The notes under the pieces are model-generated. The model saw nothing but the letters and a program-made list of their open reading frames with translations, ran no database searches and was not told the DNA's origin. The position numbers and the translations under genes are program-made. DNA of 64,000 nt from Aquamicrobium sp. (GTDB lineage Bacteria > Pseudomonadota > Alphaproteobacteria > Rhizobiales > Rhizobiaceae), in assembly GCF_023954335.1 (NCBI RefSeq), contig NZ_JAMLIE010000002.1, positions 186,001-250,000 of the forward strand, given 5' to 3'. Below, piece by piece: positions 8,685 through 15,479 of this stretch (its first letter is position 1; each line of letters begins with the position of its first letter).

Positions 8685-9446
8685 TCATGCGCTCAAGAAC
8701 TGGCCGCCATCGGCGATGACGACGCGGCCGGTGACGTAGCTTGCCGCCGGCGACACAAGGAAGGCAACGACCTGGGCGACCTCCTCGGCCGTGCCCATGC
8801 GTGGGATCGCCGATTGGGCAAGGACCCGCTTCGTCCCTTCCGGTCCCCAATGCTCCATCGCCTGCCGGCCCTGGTCGGTTTCCGTGAGGCCGGGGGCCAC
8901 CGCGTTGGCGCGGATGCCGTGGCGCCCCTCCTCGCGGGCGATGACGCGGATCATCGCCTCGACGCCGGCCTTGGAGGCCGCGCTCTGGGCCGAATGCGGC
9001 GCGGCCGCGCGCGGCGAGATCGAGGTGATGGCGACGATGTTTCCCGACCCCTGAGCATGCATGATGCGCAACGCGGGCGACACCGCGTTGAAGAAGCCGT
9101 TGAGGTCGCTGTCGATATGGTCGCGCCAGCCCTGCGGGGTCATGTCGCGCAGGAACTTCCAGTCGGTGAGCGCGCCCGCGGTGTGGACGAAGGTGTCGAG
9201 CGAGCCCGTTCGCTGCGCGAGCTCCTCCAGCGCTGCCGCGATGGCGGGGGCGTCGCGCATGTCGGCCCGGACCGGCAGCGCCCGCGCGCCGCGCGCCTCG
9301 ACGAGGCGGGCCGTCTCGGCCGCCGCGGCCTCGTCGGAGCGGTAGACGATGGCGACCGTCGAATGGGTTTCGGCGAGAAGGCCGCTGATCGCCCGCCCGA
9401 TGCCGCGGCTGCCGCCGACGACGACTGCGGTCCTGCCCGTGCTCAT
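8685..9446 (-). CDS. short-chain dehydrogenase/reductase with Ser in place of the catalytic Tyr
   Basis: 253 residues. VVVGGSRGIGRAI is the Rossmann dinucleotide loop (TGxxxGxG-like with G-G-S at the front) and the C-terminus VTGRVVIADGGQF is typical of SDRs. The expected YxxxK reads S-A-A-S-K (within PHSAQSAASKAG): the lysine is there but the tyrosine is serine. The upstream catalytic serine (AITSIS) is present. First gene of the SDR/dehydrogenase/TetR operon, with GGGAGG before its ATG. It may have altered chemistry or be a non-redox member; otherwise a 3-hydroxyacyl-CoA dehydrogenase role would be expected. Confidence 0.85.
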   Translation of the reverse strand: MSTGRTAVVVGGSRGIGRAISGLLAETHSTVAIVYRSDEAAAAETARLVEARGARALPVRADMRDAPAIAAALEELAQRTGSLDTFVHTAGALTDWKFLRDMTPQGWRDHIDSDLNGFFNAVSPALRIMHAQGSGNIVAITSISPRAAAPHSAQSAASKAGVEAMIRVIAREEGRHGIRANAVAPGLTETDQGRQAMEHWGPEGTKRVLAQSAIPRMGTAEEVAQVVAFLVSPAASYVTGRVVIADGGQFLSA

Positions 9447-9472
9447 CGTAAAATCCTCCCGGTGGAAATTCT

Positions 9473-9501
9473 TCTAATACCAGTTCGAAAATAGGATGCA
9501 A
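9473..9501 (-). promoter_or_regulatory. promoter with TetR-type operator, site 3
   Basis: TCTAAT-ACCA-GTTCGA at 9473-9488. On the minus strand TTGCAT (9501-9496) and TATTAG (9479-9474) are 16 bases apart, so the dyad lies between and over the core promoter of the SDR/dehydrogenase/TetR operon. This would give negative autoregulation. Confidence 0.55.
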
Positions 9502-9559
9502 CGCCCGCCCGGTGATTAAAAGCTCCCTTATTTATATGCGATCTTGTCCAATCGGGCGG

Positions 9560-9589
9560 TTGACACATAATTCTAACGATTGTTATAAA
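9560..9589 (+). promoter_or_regulatory. promoter with TetR-type operator, site 4
   Basis: TTGACA (9560-9565) and TATAAA (9584-9589), spacer 18, form a near-consensus promoter for the ABC importer operon. TCTAAC-GATT-GTTATA (9572-9587) fills the spacer and -10. Divergent from site 3 across about 70 bases. Confidence 0.65.
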
Positions 9590-9670
9590 AATGGCAGCCA
9601 CCCCTGACGTGGCGTTCAGCTTCCGCGCGTCGGGTGACGGCGCCAAGGCTGGCATTGGGAGGAATACACG

Positions 9671-10891
9671 ATGTCTAGGAAAACCCATCTTGACGGCGCT
9701 TCCCGCAATTTTGCGATGGGCGCCGCCCTTGCGCTTGCCATCATCGGCGGCGCCAGCGTTCCTGCGGCGTTCGCGCAGGAGCAGCTACGCCTCGGCGCCC
9801 TCCCGTCCGCGACGGGGCCGGGCGCGTCCATCGGCGCGGCGCTGACCGCCGGCGTCGAGCTCGCGGTCTCCGAGATCAACGATGCCGGCGGCGTCCTCGG
9901 CCGCAAGATCGAGATCGTGCGCGGCGACACGCAGTCGAACCCGACCACCGCCGCCAGCGAGGCGCGCCGGCTGATCGAGCGCGAGGGGATCGAGATCCTC
10001 ATCGGCCCGCTGATCAGCCAGGAGGCGGTGCCCGCGGTCGAGGTGGCGACGGCCGGCAAGGTCGTGCAGATCACCAATGCCGGCACCACGGCGCTGACGC
10101 CCGAGGTCGGCCCCTACCACTTCTCCTTCGGGACCAGCGCCGCGACCGCGGCCAAGGTCATCGTCGACTACATCGTCGACGAGCTGAAGGTGGAATCGAT
10201 CGGCCTCCTGGCCGACGATGGCGGCCAGTCGCGCTCGGCGGTCGCCGAGGTGAAGAAGAACCTCGAGGCGCGAGGCATCCAGCTCGCGGTCGAGCAGGAA
10301 TACCGCTTCCGCGCCGACGACCTCTCGCCGCAGGTGCTATCGCTGCGGCGCGCCGATCCCGAGGTGGTGATCTTCTTCACCAGCACGGTGGACGACGGCG
10401 TCAAGTTCCTCGGAACGACGGCGCAGGTGGGCTGGCAGCCCAAGATCGTCGGCGCGGCCGCGGTCTCGGTCTATGCCCCGGCCATCGCGCGCTCGGTTCC
10501 CGCCGAAGCCTTCGAGAACGTCTACAGCGTGGCCTACAAGGGGCTGACCTATTGCTCGTCGGACGCCGAGGGCACCAGCGCCTATGCCGATTTCTCCAAC
10601 AAGCTGAAGGCCTTCGCGCCGGACGTCTACGAGAAGATCTCGGTCAGCCTCGCCAGCGAGTACTACGATTCCGTCAAGCTGCTGATGGCCGGCGTCGAGG
10701 CCACGGGCGAGACCGGCGGCGAGGCGCTGGCGAAGTGGGTGGAAAGCGACGGCTCCAAGGTGCCGCTGATCCACGGCGCGATCTCGCCGAGCAGCGAGAG
10801 CCATTTCCTCTTCGGCCCGAACGAGCTTGCGATCGTCCATCGGCCGAACGATATTCGCGCCGACGGCTTGATGAAGCGCGCGGGCTGCTAG
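9671..10891 (+). CDS. HAAT-type ABC transporter substrate-binding protein (LivK-like)
   Basis: 406 residues with an N-terminal signal peptide (hydrophobic GAALALAIIGGASVPAAFA followed by Q), so it is periplasmic. LRLGALPSATGPGASIGAAL and AVSEINDAGGVLGRKIEIV are hallmarks of the leucine/amide-binding family (Peripla_BP_6). GGGAGG precedes the ATG. It is followed by permease and ATPase genes and sits in a CoA-pathway cluster under the same putative operator, so the ligand is probably the acid degraded by the cluster rather than leucine. LivK-like proteins also bind aromatic and alicyclic acids. Confidence 0.88.
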   Translation: MSRKTHLDGASRNFAMGAALALAIIGGASVPAAFAQEQLRLGALPSATGPGASIGAALTAGVELAVSEINDAGGVLGRKIEIVRGDTQSNPTTAASEARRLIEREGIEILIGPLISQEAVPAVEVATAGKVVQITNAGTTALTPEVGPYHFSFGTSAATAAKVIVDYIVDELKVESIGLLADDGGQSRSAVAEVKKNLEARGIQLAVEQEYRFRADDLSPQVLSLRRADPEVVIFFTSTVDDGVKFLGTTAQVGWQPKIVGAAAVSVYAPAIARSVPAEAFENVYSVAYKGLTYCSSDAEGTSAYADFSNKLKAFAPDVYEKISVSLASEYYDSVKLLMAGVEATGETGGEALAKWVESDGSKVPLIHGAISPSSESHFLFGPNELAIVHRPNDIRADGLMKRAGC

Positions 10892-10923
10892 AGCATTCTG
10901 TAGCCGGACGGAATCGTCCGGCG
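10888..10923 (+). repeat. Rhizobiales-type palindromic intergenic repeat, copy 1
   Basis: CTAGAGCATTCTGTAGCC followed by the hairpin CCGGACG/CGTCCGG. A copy differing at a few positions occurs in inverse orientation at 48229-48264. It begins inside the stop codon region of the binding-protein gene and could stabilise the upstream transcript. Confidence 0.7.
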
Positions 10924-11057
10924 TCGCACGAATGCGGCTTGGGAAACCAGGCTGGAGCAGCGGAACAGCGTTCGCCAGAACGCCCGCGGCTCCAGCACCC
11001 GGCCGACGACAGGAAGGCGCGGCAGCCGGCCTGCCGGCCTTCCGACAGGGGAAAGCT

Positions 11058-11939
11058 GTGATCGACGAGCTTGCTTTCATCGCCATGCGGGGGCTTGGCC
11101 TCGGCGCGATATTCGCGCTGATCGCCATCAGCCTCAACGTGATCTACCGCGCGACGCACGTCCTCAACTTCGCGCAGGGCGGGATGCTCGTGCTGGGCGG
11201 GCTCGTCGGCGTACAGTTCTCGCAGGCCGGATATTTCGGGGCGTGGTGGCTGGTCGGGCTAGTGGTTGCGGCGCTGGCGCTCGCCGTGGTCATGGCGGTG
11301 CAGGGCGCGATCACGCTCTATCCCCTGCGTCATTCGACCGAGCAGCAATCGTGGCTGATCACGACGCTCTCCGTCTCCATCATCATCGGCGCGCTGCTTC
11401 TCCTGACGCTCGGCCCGTGGTCGGCCGAGTATGGCGGCCCGGTGCCGTCGTTCCAGTTCCTTGGGATGTACACGCAGCTTCCCTATCTCGTCATGCCGTG
11501 CCTCGCGGTGGCGTGGTTCGTGGCGCTGCGCATCTATTTCAGCCGCTTTCTCGGAGGGCTGGCCCTCAGCGCCCTGTCGCAGGACCTCGAGGCGGCGGCC
11601 GCCGCCGGCCTGAAGGTGCGCCGGTTGCAGATCCTCTCCTTCGCCATCAGCGGGCTCGTCGTCGGCAGTGCGGGCTATGCCGCCGCCCCGATCATCTCGA
11701 TCACGCCGGAGGCGGGGCTGCGCTACGTCATCTCGGGCTTCGTCGTCGCGGTCGTCGGCGGCATGGGCAACATGACCGGCGCCATCGTCGCCGGGCCGAT
11801 CATCGGCATCATCTCCATGGTGGCGACCTACCAGTTCGGCGGGCAATACCAGGGATACGTCTCCCTGATCATCCTTACGCTGATGCTCCTCGTGCGGCCG
11901 AGCGGCCTGTTCGGCGCGCATATGGCGCGGCGTTTCTGA
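11058..11939 (+). CDS. HAAT-type ABC transporter permease (LivH-like)
   Basis: 293 residues from the GTG at 11058, which has AGGGGA upstream; the open frame continues to 10932, but that extension is polar and reads through the intergenic repeat region. Multiple membrane segments are visible (GLGAIFALIAISLNVIY, WWLVGLVVAALALAVVMAV and others). The LivH signature LNFAQGGMLVLGG is present and VVGGMGNMTGAIVAGPIIG lies near the end. An inner-membrane half of the translocation channel, paired with the fused LivM-LivG downstream. Confidence 0.85.
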   Translation: MIDELAFIAMRGLGLGAIFALIAISLNVIYRATHVLNFAQGGMLVLGGLVGVQFSQAGYFGAWWLVGLVVAALALAVVMAVQGAITLYPLRHSTEQQSWLITTLSVSIIIGALLLLTLGPWSAEYGGPVPSFQFLGMYTQLPYLVMPCLAVAWFVALRIYFSRFLGGLALSALSQDLEAAAAAGLKVRRLQILSFAISGLVVGSAGYAAAPIISITPEAGLRYVISGFVVAVVGGMGNMTGAIVAGPIIGIISMVATYQFGGQYQGYVSLIILTLMLLVRPSGLFGAHMARRF

Positions 11940-11962
11940 TCAACCCGAGTTCTGGACCGGCG

Positions 11963-13684
11963 ATGCGCTCGACACGAAAATCGGAGACCATCCAGCTTGT
12001 CGCCGCGATCGCGTGCATCCTTGCCACGGGTCTGCTGCCGGACATGCTGGGCAGCGGCTACTGGAGCTACAGCTTCCAGTTCGTCAACATCCTCATCGCC
12101 GTCGCCGTCGCGCAGAACTTCCTGTTGCAGGACGCCAACCAGGTTTCCTTCGGACAGGGCGCGATCTTCGGCGCCGGCGCCTATGCGGCGGCCATGGCGC
12201 TGTCGCTCTACGGGCTGCCGTGGATCGTCGCCTTCCTCTGCGCCACGGCCGCGGGCGCGCTGGCGGGGCTGATCTACGCGCTGCCGGCGCTGCGGGTTCA
12301 GGGCTACTATCTCGGCTTCGTCACGTTGAGCGCGGGGATGGTGTTTCCCGAGCTCCTGTTCACCTTCGACAGCTACACCAACGGCATCAACGGCATCTCG
12401 ACGCCGGCCGGCGCATGGAAGCAGCCGCTCTTCGCCGGGCTGACGCCGCTGTCGCTGGCCTGCGCGCTCGCGGCCTGCGCTGCCGTCGCCGGCCATCTCC
12501 TGCTGCGCCGTTCCCCGGCCGGCCGCCTCGTGCGCGTCGCCGGCGCGAGCCCGGAATCGGCGCAGACGCTGGGCCTGAGGCCGGGCCTGATCCGCAGCAT
12601 CGTCTTCTGCGGCACCTGCGCGGCGACGGGCGCGGCGGGGGCGCTCTACCCGCCGATCGTCGGCTTCGTCAGCCCGGCGGCGTTTCATCTCGAGCTGTCG
12701 GTCCTGATCTTCCTTTCGGTCATCGTCGGCGGGCGCGGGCAGGTGTTCGGACCGCTGGCCGGCATCTATCTGCTCTACCTTTTGCCCAACGTGCTGCTGG
12801 TCGACCTGATCGACTACCGCCTGCTCGCCTACGGCACCCTGGCGCTGCTGGTCATGCTCGTCCTGCCGGACGGCATCGTCGGCTCCTTCGACCGCGGGCT
12901 GCGCCGCAGGGCAGGGGCGCAGGAGCTCGATTTCGGCCTGGCGACGCTGCCGCTTCCCGCCGGCTCCCCGCGCGCCGGCGAGGTCGCGATCTCCATCCGA
13001 GACGCCAGCAAGTCGTTCGGCGCGGTGCGGGCGATCGAGAATGTCAGCGTCGAGGTTCCGGCCGGGCGCATCGTCGGGCTGGTCGGCGCCAACGGCTCCG
13101 GCAAGACCTCGCTCATCAACGCCATCACCGGCTTCAGCCGGCTGGACAAGGGCACGATCTCGGTCTTCGGCCGGCCGATCGCCGGCAAGAGTCCGTCGAT
13201 GATCGCCCGGATGGGGATCGGCAGGACGTTCCAGACCCCGCGCATCTTCGACACGCTGTCCGCCTACGAGAACGTCTCGGTCGGCGCGGAGGCCCGCGGC
13301 ATCGGCACCGGCGGCGACGCCTCGCTGGAGCAGCTGCGCGCGCAGCTGGCCGGCGCCGACATCGACATCATCCCGCACGGCCAGCGGCGGTCGATCGAGG
13401 TGCTGCGCGTGTTGCAGACCGGGGCCGAGATCATCCTGCTGGACGAGCCGGCGGCGGGCCTGTCGCATGCGGAGCGCGAAGGGCTCCAGACCCTGCTGCT
13501 GCGGCTCAGGGACGAGGCGGGGCGCACCATCGTCATCGTCGAGCACGACCTCAACCTTGTCTGGCGCGTGGCCGACGAGGTGGTGGTGATGGAGAGCGGG
13601 CGCGTCATCGCCAGCGGTGCGCCGGCGGAGGTCGCCCGCAACCCGCAAGTCAGCAAGCTGTTCGTGAGCGTGTCCCATGCTTGA
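11963..13684 (+). CDS. fused ABC permease/ATP-binding protein (LivM-LivG fusion)
   Basis: 573 residues in one frame. Residues 1 to about 305 are a LivM-type permease with membrane helices and VSFGQGAIFGAGAYAAAMAL. A polar linker around residue 310 leads to a complete LivG-type ATPase: Walker A GANGSGKTS at about 374, IGRTFQTPRIF (Q-loop) and Walker B IILLDEPAAGLSH. The ABC signature is weak (IPHGQRRSIEVLRVL in place of LSGGQ). The ATG at 11963 begins the LivM homology. LivM and LivG are usually separate chains. Its end overlaps the LivF start by 8 bases. Confidence 0.85.
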   Translation: MRSTRKSETIQLVAAIACILATGLLPDMLGSGYWSYSFQFVNILIAVAVAQNFLLQDANQVSFGQGAIFGAGAYAAAMALSLYGLPWIVAFLCATAAGALAGLIYALPALRVQGYYLGFVTLSAGMVFPELLFTFDSYTNGINGISTPAGAWKQPLFAGLTPLSLACALAACAAVAGHLLLRRSPAGRLVRVAGASPESAQTLGLRPGLIRSIVFCGTCAATGAAGALYPPIVGFVSPAAFHLELSVLIFLSVIVGGRGQVFGPLAGIYLLYLLPNVLLVDLIDYRLLAYGTLALLVMLVLPDGIVGSFDRGLRRRAGAQELDFGLATLPLPAGSPRAGEVAISIRDASKSFGAVRAIENVSVEVPAGRIVGLVGANGSGKTSLINAITGFSRLDKGTISVFGRPIAGKSPSMIARMGIGRTFQTPRIFDTLSAYENVSVGAEARGIGTGGDASLEQLRAQLAGADIDIIPHGQRRSIEVLRVLQTGAEIILLDEPAAGLSHAEREGLQTLLLRLRDEAGRTIVIVEHDLNLVWRVADEVVVMESGRVIASGAPAEVARNPQVSKLFVSVSHA

Positions 13685-14372
13685 GGTCGTCGGCCTGCAT
13701 TCCGGCTACAACCGCGTCCCGGTCCTGCGGGACGTCGGGCTCGCCGTCTCGCCGGGCGAGATCCTGCTGGTCGCCGGCGAGAACGGCGCCGGCAAGTCGA
13801 CCCTGCTGCGGACCATCGGCGGCTTCATCCGGCCGACGGCCGGCAGGGTGGTGCTTTCGGGCCGCGACATCGCCGGCATGAAGCCGGAACGGATCGCGGC
13901 GGCGGGGCTGCGCCTCGTCCTCGACGGGCACCGGGTGTTTCCCGAGATCAGCGTCTGGGACAATCTGCGCCTCGGCGCGGCGATCAGGGCCGACCGGGCG
14001 GGGTTCGATGCGCAGGTCGCCCGCGTCTTCGAGGTGTTCCCGATCCTCGGGGAGCGGCGCCGGCACATGGCGCGTGACCTGTCGGGCGGCCAGCAGCAGA
14101 TGCTGGCGCTCGGCCAGGCGTTCATGGCGCAGCCGAAGGTGCTCCTGTGCGACGAGCCGTCGCTCGGGCTGGCGCAGGCGCTCCTGCCGCCGATCATGGA
14201 ATTCCTGCGCAGCTGGGCCGCATCGGGCGCCGCCGTGGTCATCGTCGAGCAGCACATCGACATCGCGCTGCCCTATGCAGACCGCGCGGTGGTCCTCGAC
14301 CGGGGCGAGGTGAAGCTCGCCTGCGCGGCGTCCGAGCTGAAGGAACGGCTGGGCGCTGGCCGCGAGCAATAG
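13677..14372 (+). CDS. HAAT-type ABC transporter ATP-binding protein (LivF-like)
   Basis: 231 residues, the usual LivF length. Walker A GENGAGKST, signature LSGGQQQMLALGQA, Walker B VLLCDEPSLGLAQ and the H-loop IVEQHID are all intact. It overlaps the fusion gene by 8 bases. Together with the ATPase half of the fusion it would form the cytoplasmic ATPase dimer that drives uptake of the ligand bound by the periplasmic protein at 9671-10891. Confidence 0.9.
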   Translation: MLEVVGLHSGYNRVPVLRDVGLAVSPGEILLVAGENGAGKSTLLRTIGGFIRPTAGRVVLSGRDIAGMKPERIAAAGLRLVLDGHRVFPEISVWDNLRLGAAIRADRAGFDAQVARVFEVFPILGERRRHMARDLSGGQQQMLALGQAFMAQPKVLLCDEPSLGLAQALLPPIMEFLRSWAASGAAVVIVEQHIDIALPYADRAVVLDRGEVKLACAASELKERLGAGREQ

Positions 14373-14409
14373 GGCTGTCCGTTGATATTGAACCGGAGAA
14401 CGGGATCGC

Positions 14410-15291
14410 ATGACCTGGCTTGAGGGAAAGACGATCGTCATGACCGGGGCGGGACGTGGTATCGGCGCCGCCACCGCGCGTCTCGCCGCGTCGTACGGCG
14501 CGCACGTCGTGGTCAACGACCGCGACGCCGCCGAGGCCGAAGCGGTCGCAAGGGCGATAGGCGAGGCCGGCGGGACCGCCGTCTCCCATCCCGGCGACAT
14601 CACCGACTGGGCGGCTGCGCGCGAGCTGGTGATGCGGGCGGTGGCCGAGTGGGGCCGGCTGGACGGCCTGTTCAACAATGCCGGCCTGTTCCGCATGGCG
14701 CGGATCGAGGAGCTCGACGAGGCGTCGGTGCGCGCCCATCTCGAGGTGAACGTCCTCGGCTCCTTCGCCTGCGCCGTCCATGCGGCGCGGCAGATGCTCG
14801 CCCAGGGCAAGGGCGGGGCGATCCTCAACGTCTCGTCGGGCGCGCAGATGGGCCTGCCGGCCATGAGCGCCTATGGCGCGTCGAAGGGCGCGATGGCCTC
14901 CGCCACCTATGCCTGGGCGACGGAGCTGCGCGAGGCCGGCATCCGGGTGAACGCGCTGTCGCCGATGGCGGCGACGCGGATGATGGACGAAGCCGAGCGC
15001 TATCTCGGCGCGCCCGTGTCCAGCGTTCCGGCCGAGTTCAACGCCCCGGTCGCCTGCTATCTGCTGTCGGATGCCGCGAGCGGCGTCACCGGGCAGGTGG
15101 TGCGGATCGAGGGCCGCGTCCTTTCGCTCGCCGTCCATCCCGGCATCGCATTGCCGACGCTTGAAGGCGAATGGGATTTCGAGACGGTCGCGGACGCGTT
15201 CCGGACGGATCTCGGGCGCAGGCAGTTCCCCTCGGGCACGGTCGGCATGACGGTCGAGATCGGTGGAAACGCGTCGCGGACCTGGGACTGA
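14410..15291 (+). CDS. short-chain dehydrogenase/reductase
   Basis: 293 residues, a little long for a classical SDR because of a C-terminal extension (LEGEWDFETVADAFR and beyond). The NAD(P) loop TGAGRGIGAATA, NNAG and catalytic Y-G-A-S-K (MSAYGASKGAM) are all intact. It is the last gene of the importer operon, 37 bases after livF. It probably oxidises a hydroxyl intermediate of the pathway and, unlike the SDR at 8685-9446, it has a complete catalytic set. Confidence 0.85.
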   Translation: MTWLEGKTIVMTGAGRGIGAATARLAASYGAHVVVNDRDAAEAEAVARAIGEAGGTAVSHPGDITDWAAARELVMRAVAEWGRLDGLFNNAGLFRMARIEELDEASVRAHLEVNVLGSFACAVHAARQMLAQGKGGAILNVSSGAQMGLPAMSAYGASKGAMASATYAWATELREAGIRVNALSPMAATRMMDEAERYLGAPVSSVPAEFNAPVACYLLSDAASGVTGQVVRIEGRVLSLAVHPGIALPTLEGEWDFETVADAFRTDLGRRQFPSGTVGMTVEIGGNASRTWD

Positions 15292-15313
15292 GGCTCGGCC
15301 CTTCCGCCTTCCT

Positions 15314-15331
15314 GTTTGCGAAATCGCAAAC
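15314..15331. promoter_or_regulatory. 18-base palindrome
   Basis: GTTTGCGA-AA-TCGCAAAC, two perfect 8-base arms, between the SDR stop and the chemoreceptor gene. There is no T-run, so an operator is more likely than a terminator; the binding protein is unknown. Confidence 0.4.
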
Positions 15332-15479
15332 CCGGATCGGAAATACCCCTCCGGCTCCGGCGAAGCGCCCGGCCGGGCGGCGGTCATTAATCGTTCCTTC
15401 ATCGCGAGACGGGGACATGGCCCCGACGCATGATGCGCCGCTTCCCAAGGCATGACGCCCGGCATTCCCGGAGGTTTCC

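Noticed and set aside
11828..13678. A 616-codon minus-strand open frame
   Set aside because: Antisense of the LivM-LivG fusion; Arg/Asp/Gln-rich shadow peptide without motifs.
9671..14372. Assigning the first importer to leucine/isoleucine/valine
   Set aside because: The family also imports aromatic and alicyclic acids and amides; context favours the acid degraded by the cluster, so no liv gene symbols were given.
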